This document shows positions 16,928-24,322 of a DNA stretch of 24,718 bases, one piece after another (the stretch's first letter is position 1; each line of letters starts with the position of its first letter). The DNA is taken from positions 1-24,718 of the forward strand of contig JAEXTA010000195.1 of assembly GCA_023453665.1 (NCBI GenBank), written 5' to 3'. The notes beneath the pieces were generated by a model. It was not told the origin of the DNA, made no database searches, and worked only from the letters and a program-made list of their open reading frames with translations. Position numbers and translations under genes: made by a program. The stretch is from Bacteroidota bacterium (GTDB lineage Bacteria; Bacteroidota; Ignavibacteria; Ignavibacteriales; Ignavibacteriaceae).

Positions 16928-16970
16928 TTGAGCGCGACTCGGTGGTAAATTTATAATTTTCATAATTATA
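16928..16970 (+). promoter_or_regulatory. Promoter with overlapping dyad before the WG-repeat/TIR unit
   Basis: TTGAGC (16928-16933), an 18-base spacer and TATAAT (16952-16957) form a good sigma70-type promoter. The -10 box lies inside a perfect 7-bp inverted repeat, TATAATT (16952-16958) and AATTATA (16964-16970), a layout suitable for a repressor operator. AGGTGA (16970-16975) then serves as ribosome-binding site for ATG 16982. As it lies between the serA terminator and the WG gene, it would give the pair its own transcript. Chance matches are common in such AT-rich DNA. Confidence 0.4.
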
Positions 16971-16981
16971 GGTGAAATGTT

Positions 16982-19717
16982 ATGGGCTTCTCATCGACAA
17001 AAAATAGTATTCCACGATTTATTCCTTCCCAAAGAATTAAAGGTTCTGATAAAGAACTCTTTATAATTAATTATGAAGGATCTGTTATAGAAATTCAAAG
17101 AAGCTCAAACCTTTATGAACCAATAATTGTCAGGATAGATGGCAAGATGCTTGAGACAGTTCCCAGTAAACAAAATAAGGAAATTGAGTTTTCAACTGCC
17201 GATGGAAAACATAACCTTCAGGTTTGGAATGAACGAGTTGAAAATACTTTAATACCAAAAATATTTGTAAAAGATGGAATTGCGATAGTGATTGATGGTG
17301 TGCCTGTTCAAAATACCCTAGCTGACCCTATCTCAAGATTCAATAGTGGAAAAGCATTTATATGGTTGCTCACTATATTATTATTTGTCAAAGCTTTTAT
17401 AGTACCGCTTTCCTCAAATCAATTACTTATTCAGGATGAAACCAAACTTTATCTTTTTATAAATATAATTTTATTCATACTTTCTTTATCAGCAGCGTTA
17501 ACATTTCAGTTAAATCCTATCAGAGCGGTAATGATAGGATTATTTGCAAGTATAATTGAGTTAGCTGAATACATCTTTGCTATCACAATGCTAAAAGAAA
17601 TTAGTATTGTTGTCATACTTTTTACGATACTAAGATTAAGTATACTTGCATCAATAATATTCTCGTTCCGTAATCTAAAACTAATCCTTAGTTTTTCAGA
17701 TAAAGAAAATCAAATCATTTCTGATAAATCACCTAAAAAAATTAAGCGATTTACTTTCTCAGTAAAATATATAGTTATTTCCGTATTATTTCTTACCGTG
17801 CTCGGCAGCTTCTACTTTGTTGTAAATGAAATTATCAAGAGGAGTAATGAACCATCGATTGAAAGGGACAGTTCTTTGGAATTTAGAACTGATCTAAAAC
17901 TGCCTGAATTAATTCCATATAGAATCGGAGATAAGTGGGGATATGTCAACCGTAGGGGCGAAAGGGTAATCGAATCAAAGTATTCATCTGTGGAATTTTT
18001 TAGTACAAATAATAGTCTAAGAATAGAAAATAATGAACTTGTAGGCATAATTGACAAAAACGGAAAAGAAATCATTCCCTGTACTTATGCAGATATTAAG
18101 GAACTCTCAGATAAAGATTATTTCATTGCTAAAAAGAAGGATAGAAATTGGGGTATAATTAATGATAAAAATGAAATCATCATTCCTTTTAGTTATAAGA
18201 AAATTGAAAAACATTCTAGCAAAGATTTATTTGTCGTTCATAAAGAAAATACTGCAGGAGTAATTGACATAACAGGTCGAATTGTAATCCCTTTTTTATA
18301 TAAAAATTTAGAGTTTAGTAATAAATTTATTATTGCAGTAAGAGAAAATCCTGATAAAGTAGAATATGGCTTGCTTAATTTTGAAGGTTCAATTTTAATG
18401 CCTTTTCAGGGTTGGGAACTAAGGTCTGATAATATGTTAAACGATAGCTTATTAATTGCTTCAAAAGAACAAATTTTATTTTTGAGTGTATTAAATGATT
18501 TTGTTTCTGAAACTACAGAACGAATAATCGACTTGAATGGGAATACAATCTTACCTAAAAAGTCAAAAGTCAATGAGCGAAATGTATTTACATATTTAGA
18601 CCACCTTACAAAAACAGACACTAAGGATTATATTCTTATCAGTTACACTGAATATTCAATTGATCTATTTACGTATACTCGGAAGAAAGGAATCATTAAT
18701 TCTAAAGCAGATATTATTATACCATTTGAATACGACGAGATTGGTTCTGGGTATAAAGTTTCATTTAACGAACAATATAACGCTGTAAAGAAAAACGATT
18801 TATATGGTGTTATAAACCGCTATAATAGAATTATATTACCGATAAATTATGAATACGCTTCAGTTGAAAAACCAGGCGATGAATTTTATTTTATTGTAAA
18901 AGATAAACGTAAAAATAAAACAGGCTTACTTAAAGCTCCGAAGTATTATGATTTGGCTTCAAGCGAAGTGGTGATTCCATTTGACTACGATTGGATTATT
19001 ATTAACGATAAAAATAATAATTGGATAACTGTAGTTAATAATAACAGAAGAGGGGCAGTTGATTTTAATAATAATCTAATAGTCCCCCTAAAATATATAG
19101 GCGGTCTATATCTGTCTGAAGGATTAGCTGCAACCAAATATGTCGATCCAGATACATTAAATAGAGTACTTAACTCAAATATGATTAAAGCCTTATCATA
19201 TTTGGAAGAAATTCATAAATCTTTAATCATGAGTAGTGGGTGGGATGGTATATATCGAAATCCAGACTATAAGTATTTAAAATATTCAACTTTGGAGTTG
19301 ATGAATATTTTGACAGACAGTTTAGCTCGGAAGACTTATTACTTTGATAATTATAAATACCTGAAAAGATTTGAAAATTATGAAGAATTTGCTCTCGAAA
19401 TAATTTTAGGGGATTGGAGAAGAGTATTACCTGGTAAATGGGGTTATTTTAACGAAAAAGGAGAATTGGTTCTCGATTTTATTTATGATGATGCTGAATC
19501 CTTTGAACACGGTTTAGCAAAGGTCAAAGTGAATAATAAGTGGGGTGTAATAAATAAAAATGGCAAAGTTGTTCTTCCAATTAAGTACGATGAAGATGAG
19601 TTAGAGAAAGTTGATGGTTATGATTTATTTAAAGTAAGTAGGAATAAAAATTCTTTATTATCCAAAGGAACTTTTGGATTTATAGATATAAACGGAGTTG
19701 AATATTTTAAGGACTAG
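16982..19717 (+). CDS. Membrane-anchored WG-repeat protein
   Basis: A 911-residue protein in three parts. Residues 1-120 are a small beta-rich domain of unknown type. Residues about 124-285 hold five predicted transmembrane helices (124-146, 156-177, 180-203, 207-228, 261-285). Residues about 311-911 carry many WG repeats (PF14903 type): DKWGYVNRRGERVIESKY (317-334), RNWGIINDKNEIIIPFSY, AGVIDITGRIVIPFLY, YGVINRYNRIILPINY, GKWGYFNEKGELVLDFIY and NKWGVINKNGKVVLPIKY. The lysine-rich loop 229-260 suggests, by the positive-inside rule, that the N terminus is cytosolic and the WG part periplasmic. WG repeats usually act as binding surfaces. The TIR gene follows eight bases after the stop. Composition is notably AT-rich. 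Function unknown; a sensor or scaffold for the TIR protein is inferred from linkage. Confidence 0.8.
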   Translation: MGFSSTKNSIPRFIPSQRIKGSDKELFIINYEGSVIEIQRSSNLYEPIIVRIDGKMLETVPSKQNKEIEFSTADGKHNLQVWNERVENTLIPKIFVKDGIAIVIDGVPVQNTLADPISRFNSGKAFIWLLTILLFVKAFIVPLSSNQLLIQDETKLYLFINIILFILSLSAALTFQLNPIRAVMIGLFASIIELAEYIFAITMLKEISIVVILFTILRLSILASIIFSFRNLKLILSFSDKENQIISDKSPKKIKRFTFSVKYIVISVLFLTVLGSFYFVVNEIIKRSNEPSIERDSSLEFRTDLKLPELIPYRIGDKWGYVNRRGERVIESKYSSVEFFSTNNSLRIENNELVGIIDKNGKEIIPCTYADIKELSDKDYFIAKKKDRNWGIINDKNEIIIPFSYKKIEKHSSKDLFVVHKENTAGVIDITGRIVIPFLYKNLEFSNKFIIAVRENPDKVEYGLLNFEGSILMPFQGWELRSDNMLNDSLLIASKEQILFLSVLNDFVSETTERIIDLNGNTILPKKSKVNERNVFTYLDHLTKTDTKDYILISYTEYSIDLFTYTRKKGIINSKADIIIPFEYDEIGSGYKVSFNEQYNAVKKNDLYGVINRYNRIILPINYEYASVEKPGDEFYFIVKDKRKNKTGLLKAPKYYDLASSEVVIPFDYDWIIINDKNNNWITVVNNNRRGAVDFNNNLIVPLKYIGGLYLSEGLAATKYVDPDTLNRVLNSNMIKALSYLEEIHKSLIMSSGWDGIYRNPDYKYLKYSTLELMNILTDSLARKTYYFDNYKYLKRFENYEEFALEIILGDWRRVLPGKWGYFNEKGELVLDFIYDDAESFEHGLAKVKVNNKWGVINKNGKVVLPIKYDEDELEKVDGYDLFKVSRNKNSLLSKGTFGFIDINGVEYFKD

Positions 19718-19725
19718 TTATTAGT

Positions 19726-20607
19726 ATGGAAATGAGTTCAAAAAAATATGATGTTTTCATTTGTTATGAAACGACAACAGGTTTTGATTTTGCAACTAAT
19801 ATAAAAGAAGCGTTAAGAAAATTATCCTTTAATGCTTTTGTTGCAAAATCAGATATCCCTGCAGGTGTTAATAATGAAACAGAATTTCGTTATGAAATAA
19901 TACAGTCTAGTGAACATTTTATCATAGTATTTACCAATCTTACTTTTCAGTCGGGAGAAGTCAGAAATGAAGTTCAGGAAGCATTAAAAAATAATAGAAA
20001 ATTTATTATTTGTTTAGATTCAAGAGTTGAAGCTAAAAGATTTCAGACTGAATTCCCAGAATTGGCTAATAAACAACGAACACTTCCTTTTTCAAATTCA
20101 AGTGAGTTATGTAAGCATGTAACTGATATATTTGATGCGATACGATTAAAAGAAAGTCAAAATAGCATCAAAGGCAAAGATATAGAATTGATTCATGAAG
20201 AAAAGAAATTAATTATTGAGCCTAAATGGTCGATTACTCCAATAAATGAATCTCAAAAAAAAGGAAAGATAATTTTTAAGGTAAGAAACCTGACTCCAAA
20301 TAGAATTTTGCTATATGGTTATAAAATGTTTCGAATTCACCCGACAGGCGAAAAAGATTTTTTCTATTGCGGTATTTCTAAATCAGTAGAGGAATTCAGT
20401 GGTTGGCTTTCAGACCCACATTTTAATATTATACTATGGCACAATGATGAGCATACATTCCATTGGAATGAAGTGGATATTGAAACAACATATGGAATCA
20501 ATTCAAAAGGAACTTGGCAAATTGAATTACAAATTGCTTTTATTATAGATAGTAATCAAAGTCAAATTTTCACCTCAACTGGTATTTCTTCAATCAAATA
20601 CGACTGA
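19726..20607 (+). CDS. TIR-domain protein with C-terminal beta-rich domain
   Basis: A 293-residue soluble protein. Residues about 7-140 form a TIR domain: strand A YDVFICY (8-14), helix with FATNIKEALRKL, strand B FNAFVA, a BB-loop-like DIPAG (43-47), strand C HFIIVFTN, helix SGEVRNEVQEAL and strand D KFIICLD. TIR domains either cleave NAD or make cyclic-ADP-ribose signals, or only mediate binding. The catalytic Glu is uncertain: Glu51, Glu53 and Glu57 lie in the right segment, but a plain alignment to SARM1 places Arg55 at the catalytic position. Residues about 155-293 are beta-rich and resemble no named domain I recognise. ATG 19726 or 19732 are both possible; AAGGA lies at 19709-19713. It is probably co-transcribed with the WG-repeat gene. 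Confidence 0.85.
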   Translation: MEMSSKKYDVFICYETTTGFDFATNIKEALRKLSFNAFVAKSDIPAGVNNETEFRYEIIQSSEHFIIVFTNLTFQSGEVRNEVQEALKNNRKFIICLDSRVEAKRFQTEFPELANKQRTLPFSNSSELCKHVTDIFDAIRLKESQNSIKGKDIELIHEEKKLIIEPKWSITPINESQKKGKIIFKVRNLTPNRILLYGYKMFRIHPTGEKDFFYCGISKSVEEFSGWLSDPHFNIILWHNDEHTFHWNEVDIETTYGINSKGTWQIELQIAFIIDSNQSQIFTSTGISSIKYD

Positions 20608-20762
20608 ATTCATTTGTTGCTTATACAACACATATACATGCAAAAAATACATAACGATTAAACATACTTGCCAAAAACCAAATCTTAACAGCAATATTAC
20701 TTTGAATTTCTAATCTCTTTCACGTGCCATCAAATTAGCTGATCATTATTAACACGGCATCT

Positions 20763-20794
20763 TGTTTGATTTTATATCTCATTAACATCAAACA
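20763..20794 (+). repeat. 8-bp inverted repeat at the ribosome-binding site
   Basis: TGTTTGAT (20763-20770) and ATCAAACA (20787-20794) form an exact inverted repeat with a 16-base gap. The right arm ends on the first base of AGGA (20794-20797), the ribosome-binding site of the gene at 20805. It may be a hairpin limiting translation or an operator. The rest of the 20608-20804 gap holds only a short 5-bp hairpin near 20618-20633 and no clear terminator. Confidence 0.4.
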
Positions 20795-20804
20795 GGATTA
20801 CAAA

Positions 20805-21959
20805 ATGAAACGATTAATACTTTTAGTTGTTTTGATCTGGTTCACATTCAACGTTCAAAATTCAGCTCAACAATCTATCATTGCAGATCACACGATTGCA
20901 AAACTTTCTCTTTTACAAGATGCCTGGATAGATTCAGCAAAAGCAAAACTTCATATCGCTTACGGACATACATCTCATGGCAGCCAGATAATTACGGGGA
21001 TGGATGGATTGGAAAACTGGAAAGGTGTTAAGTTCGCTTTCAATGAAGGCGGAACTAACGGTGCATTAGATATTGATGACAACGCTTTCCCCGGCGCTTC
21101 TGATCTTGGTAATCCTGACAGAACTGCCTGGGCAACAGCAACAAGAAATTATCTCAACAACTCCGCAAACAGTGATGTCAATGTTGTTATCTGGTCGTGG
21201 TGCGGGCAGGTAAGCAGCGCAACTGAAACTGACATCAACACATATTTAAATCTTATGACAGAATTGGAAAATGATTTTCCTGATGTAAAATTCGTTTATA
21301 TGACAGGACATCTTGATGGTTCGGGATTAACAGGAAACCTTCATCAGCGAAACCAGCAGATACGAAATTATTGTATCACCAATAATAAAATACTTTATGA
21401 CTTCAATGATATTGAATCATACGACCCCGATGGGAATTATTTCCTGGATAAAGATGCAAATGACAATTGTGATTATGACAGTGATAACAATGGTAGCCTT
21501 GATAAAAACTGGGCAGTTGATTGGCAAAACAATCACACTATTAATATTGATTGGTATGATTGTTCAGCGGCACACAGCCAGCCTCTTAATGGTAATTTAA
21601 AAGCTTATGCAGCATGGTGGTTGTGGACAAGACTTGCGGGATGGAATCCAGTCAGCAATATTGAAGAACCTGTTGAAAATCCAAAAGGATTTATTTTATA
21701 TCAGAATTATCCTAATCCTTTTAACCCAAGAACTATTATCAGTTGGCAGTCCCCAGTTACCAGTCGGCAAACCTTAAAGATTTATAATGTACTTGGGAAT
21801 GAAATTGCGGTTCTGATGGACGAAATAAAACCGGCAGGTAAATATGAAATTGAATTTAATTCTTCATCCGAAACCAGGAATCTGGTATCAGGGATTTACT
21901 TCTATAAACTACAAGTTGGTGAATTCACTGAAACGAGAAAGATGATACTTCTGAAATAA
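20805..21959 (+). CDS. Secreted protein with type IX secretion-type C-terminal tail
   Basis: A 384-residue exported protein. The signal peptide is residues 1-21. Residues about 22-280 form a globular domain with conserved-looking motifs: YGHTSHGSQ, VVIWSWCGQ, FVYMTGHLDG and CSAAHSQPLNG. These are reminiscent of SGNH-type hydrolase folds, but no family is certain. An Asp/Asn-rich stretch (DKDANDNCDYDSDNNGSLD) looks like a calcium-binding loop. Residues 295-384 are a typical type IX secretion sorting tail (QNYPNPFNP ... LKIYNVLGNEI ... GIYFYKLQVG ... KMILLK). ATG 20805 is chosen, as AGGA lies seven bases upstream and the signal peptide follows directly; the frame is open to a TTG at 20766. The stop is three bases from that of the convergent gene. 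Confidence 0.8.
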   Translation: MKRLILLVVLIWFTFNVQNSAQQSIIADHTIAKLSLLQDAWIDSAKAKLHIAYGHTSHGSQIITGMDGLENWKGVKFAFNEGGTNGALDIDDNAFPGASDLGNPDRTAWATATRNYLNNSANSDVNVVIWSWCGQVSSATETDINTYLNLMTELENDFPDVKFVYMTGHLDGSGLTGNLHQRNQQIRNYCITNNKILYDFNDIESYDPDGNYFLDKDANDNCDYDSDNNGSLDKNWAVDWQNNHTINIDWYDCSAAHSQPLNGNLKAYAAWWLWTRLAGWNPVSNIEEPVENPKGFILYQNYPNPFNPRTIISWQSPVTSRQTLKIYNVLGNEIAVLMDEIKPAGKYEIEFNSSSETRNLVSGIYFYKLQVGEFTETRKMILLK

Positions 21960-21962
21960 AAT

Positions 21963-22721
21963 TCAGGATACAAATTTTATATCGATCATTTCCTTAATTA
22001 TTCCGTGGTAGTAAGGAAGTTCCAGCAGGTGTTTGATTCCTTCAATATCCTGTTCATCGAAAGTGAAAATAAGATGCTGGATATTTGATACAATAAATTC
22101 CATAGCTTGCTGTGACTGATCTTTGAATATAGATACAAAATTAAGAGCATCTGTATTTCCAAGATCATTCTTATAAACATTTACAAATTCTTTAAGACTA
22201 TCTTCGGAGGTTGAAGCAAGAATAAAATTGACATAAGGAGCATTAATAAGTTCTGTTACCTCTTCTGCTAAAGTAATCCCATTCAAGAATCGGTTCTTCT
22301 GAAAATTTTCTGATCCGGTAACAAGAAAATTTTTATCCGAAGTAATTTCTCCGGTGCTGTTAAGAGAAACAGATACATCAAGATTATAAAGCTCTTTAAA
22401 AATTATTTTACTCAGTATCACTTCGTTAGTCGAAACATCACCATTTAAAATCAACTCGCTAAGATCTTCATCACCATGTTTAAAATATATCATCGAGTTG
22501 GAGATCGGTCCATCGAATGATATTCCAATCTCGGAAGAAATGAATAACTCTTTGTGATTTATCAGATCAAGAGTAGGTATAAGTGCAACAGAGCCGGGTT
22601 CATCTAATAATTTTTTGACAAGTAATGCAGAGGGAATAAACTCGGATTTTATTTCTTTAACCGAATTAAGAGCAGAAAGAAAAATCTCCGAAAAAATATT
22701 TTGTGGAAGAAATAATTTCAT
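21963..22721 (-). CDS. MqnA-like / periplasmic-binding-fold protein of unknown role
   Basis: A 252-residue protein without signal peptide. The segment VALIPTLDLINHKELFISSEIGISFDGPISNSMIYF (about 45-80) resembles the region of menaquinone-pathway dehydratase MqnA and related type II binding-protein folds, where 'IPS-x-x-L' and 'GI-x-S-D-G-P-V-x-S-V' occur. It may be a divergent MqnA/MqnD relative; substrate and activity are unknown. It starts only three bases after the terminator of the rplS operon and has no ribosome-binding site, so its expression depends on readthrough or on an unseen promoter. The 3' end almost meets the convergent secreted-protein gene. Confidence 0.65.
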   Translation of the reverse strand: MKLFLPQNIFSEIFLSALNSVKEIKSEFIPSALLVKKLLDEPGSVALIPTLDLINHKELFISSEIGISFDGPISNSMIYFKHGDEDLSELILNGDVSTNEVILSKIIFKELYNLDVSVSLNSTGEITSDKNFLVTGSENFQKNRFLNGITLAEEVTELINAPYVNFILASTSEDSLKEFVNVYKNDLGNTDALNFVSIFKDQSQQAMEFIVSNIQHLIFTFDEQDIEGIKHLLELPYYHGIIKEMIDIKFVS

Positions 22722-22724
22722 AAT

Positions 22725-22750
22725 AAAAAAGCCGCTGCTTGAGCGGCTTT
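22725..22750 (-). terminator. Rho-independent terminator after rplS
   Basis: On the minus strand an 8-bp GC-rich stem (AAGCCGCT 22742-22749 with AGCGGCTT 22729-22736), a 5-base loop and a run of six T residues (22730-22725) follow the rplS stop by about 10 bases. The run ends three bases before the next start codon. Confidence 0.85.
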
Positions 22751-22758
22751 GTAAAAAT

Positions 22759-23103
22759 TTAACTCTTTTTACTTTTAATCCTTGCAGCTTTACCTGAAAG
22801 ATTTCTGAGATAATAAAGTTTAGCGCGTCTTACATTACCTTCTTTAAGAAGTTCAACTTTTGCAATCTTTGGTGAATTGTAAGGGAATATTCTTTCAACA
22901 CCAACACCGCTTGCAATTTTTCTAACGGTAAATGTTCTGTTTGTGCCTTCGCCTCTGATGTTTATTACGTCACCTTCAAAGGGCTGTATTCTTTCTTTAT
23001 CGCCTTCGATTACTCTAACGTGTACACGAACATGATCCCCGGAATTAAATTTCGGAAGATCGGTTCTCATCTCTCCGGCAGATATATTATTTAAGTTAAT
23101 CAT
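22759..23103 (-). CDS. rplS: 50S ribosomal protein L19
   Basis: A 114-residue protein of the large ribosomal subunit, located at the interface with the small subunit. Family blocks include FNSGDHVRVHVRVIEGDKERIQPFEGDVI, RGEGTNRTFTVRKIASGVGVERIFPYNSPKI, and the basic tail RRAKLYYLRNLSGKAARIK. I chose ATG 23103: the frame is open to a GTG at 23115, but GGAG within that GTG-GAG is the natural ribosome-binding site six bases before the ATG, and 114 residues is the usual length. It follows trmD by 11 bases in the conserved cluster and is closed by a terminator. Confidence 0.97.
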   Translation of the reverse strand: MINLNNISAGEMRTDLPKFNSGDHVRVHVRVIEGDKERIQPFEGDVINIRGEGTNRTFTVRKIASGVGVERIFPYNSPKIAKVELLKEGNVRRAKLYYLRNLSGKAARIKSKKS

Positions 23104-23114
23104 TTTAGTCTCCA

Positions 23115-23789
23115 CTAATTATTTATTTTTTTCCAATTCTCTGTTAAAACTTTTGATTGTTCTTCTTTCCACTTTTTTATTTCTTTTTCATTTCCTGAAA
23201 GAAGTACATCCGGTACTTTCATTCCTTTATACTCAGCGGGTCTTGTGTAGTACGGTGCTTCAATTCTCTCACCATCCTGAAATGAATCTTCAAGCGCTGA
23301 TTCGCTGTCATTAAGTACGCCGGGAATTAATCTTATCACTGCATCAATCATCAGAAGTGCAGGAAGTTCACCTCCCGTAACAACAAAATTTCCAATCGAA
23401 AATTCTTCGGTTGCAAATTTAGCTCTTACGCGGTCATCAATTTCTTTATAATGCCCGGCAACAAAAAGAATATTTTTAGCAAGCGATATTCTGTTCGCTG
23501 TCGTCTGATCAAATATTTTTCCTTTAGGGGTAGTGAAAATTATATGATCGTACTTTCGTTCAGAAGTTAATTTTTCAATACATTCAAAGAACGGTTCCGG
23601 TTTAAGAACCATACCTGGTCCACCGCCGAAAGGTTTATCGTCTATCTGTTTGTGTTTATCGTGAGCATAATCTCGAAGATTATGAATAACGATTTCAACT
23701 TTCCCTTTTGTCTGAGCTCTTTTAAGTATGCTTGAATTAAGCGGGCTTATAAGCAGGTCAGGCACTGCGGTTATTATATCAATCCTCAT
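23115..23789 (-). CDS. trmD: tRNA (guanine-N1)-methyltransferase
   Basis: A 224-residue SPOUT-class enzyme that methylates G37 of tRNAs using S-adenosylmethionine, preventing frameshifts. Trefoil-knot motifs are visible: DDKPFGGGPGMVLKPEP (51-66), FVAGHYKEIDDR, IGNFVVTGGELPALLMIDAV (132-151), catalytic Asp168 in EDSFQDG, and APYYTRPAEYKGMKVPDVLLSGN. The usual His after SGN is Glu here. ATG 23789 gives the classic MRIDIITAVP start; the open frame extends to 23897 but that extra part lies within rimM. It overlaps the end of rimM by 11 bases, and rplS follows 11 bases after its stop. Confidence 0.96.
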   Translation of the reverse strand: MRIDIITAVPDLLISPLNSSILKRAQTKGKVEIVIHNLRDYAHDKHKQIDDKPFGGGPGMVLKPEPFFECIEKLTSERKYDHIIFTTPKGKIFDQTTANRISLAKNILFVAGHYKEIDDRVRAKFATEEFSIGNFVVTGGELPALLMIDAVIRLIPGVLNDSESALEDSFQDGERIEAPYYTRPAEYKGMKVPDVLLSGNEKEIKKWKEEQSKVLTENWKKINN

Positions 23790-24297
23790 TTTCATCTTCA
23801 TAAATATCACCCGGATAAAGAGTAAGAATCTTTTTTTGAGGATCAAAACTTTCAATAAAATCAAGAACAGCGGGAAGCAGAAATTCGCTTCCATCATCTT
23901 TAAGTATTACGTAAACATCATTTGCAGGATATGATAGTACATCCTTAACCACACCAAATGGTTTTTGTTCTTTCATAACTGAACTGCCAATTATATCGTG
24001 AACAAAATAATTATCTTCGGGCAGTTTAATAAGTCCGTTATTATCCACATAGACATTTTTATCAATGAACACTTTCACCTGTTCCGGTGAATCGAAGTTA
24101 AGGAACTTGAGATAAATATTATCTTTCTCACTTTTGACTTCCTCAACAGTAATTTCCTTTTTAACATTAAAAAATTCCACAAACACTTTTTTAAGATTTA
24201 AAAAACGTTCGGGAAAATCCGAATAGGATTTAATCTTAACAAAACCATTTTTGCCGGAAGCAGAAACTATTTTCGCGATTAAAAAATATTCGGTCAC
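23779..24297 (-). CDS. rimM: 16S rRNA processing / ribosome maturation factor RimM
   Basis: A 172-residue factor that binds ribosomal protein S19 and aids 30S head assembly. The N-terminal beta-barrel begins FLIAKIVSASGKNGFVKIKSYSD and the C-terminal PRC-barrel contains IIGSSVMKEQKPFGVVKDVL, DVYVILKDDGSEFLLPAV and FDPQKKILTLYPGDI. The start is GTG at 24297. There is no purine-rich site close by; an AAAGGA about ten or more bases up on the minus strand could pair with the UCCUUU just before GTG, a small hairpin that might dampen translation. It sits between khpA (25-base gap) and trmD (11-base overlap), the standard order. Confidence 0.95.
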   Translation of the reverse strand: MTEYFLIAKIVSASGKNGFVKIKSYSDFPERFLNLKKVFVEFFNVKKEITVEEVKSEKDNIYLKFLNFDSPEQVKVFIDKNVYVDNNGLIKLPEDNYFVHDIIGSSVMKEQKPFGVVKDVLSYPANDVYVILKDDGSEFLLPAVLDFIESFDPQKKILTLYPGDIYEDENED

Positions 24298-24322
24298 AAA
24301 GGAAATAAAAAATCCTTTTTAA

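Noticed and set aside
20618..20633. Terminator after the TIR gene
   Set aside because: The stem is only five A/T-rich base pairs and no T-run follows, so it is unlikely to terminate.
21397..21600. 67-residue Met/Thr/Ile-rich open frame within the secreted-protein gene
   Set aside because: It is a frame-shifted shadow of the Asp/Asn-rich coding region (GAT/AAT codons read out of phase).
23790..23897. Longer trmD starting at 23897
   Set aside because: The extra 36 residues lie in another frame of rimM and are not TrmD-like; MRIDIITAVP at 23789 is the usual start.
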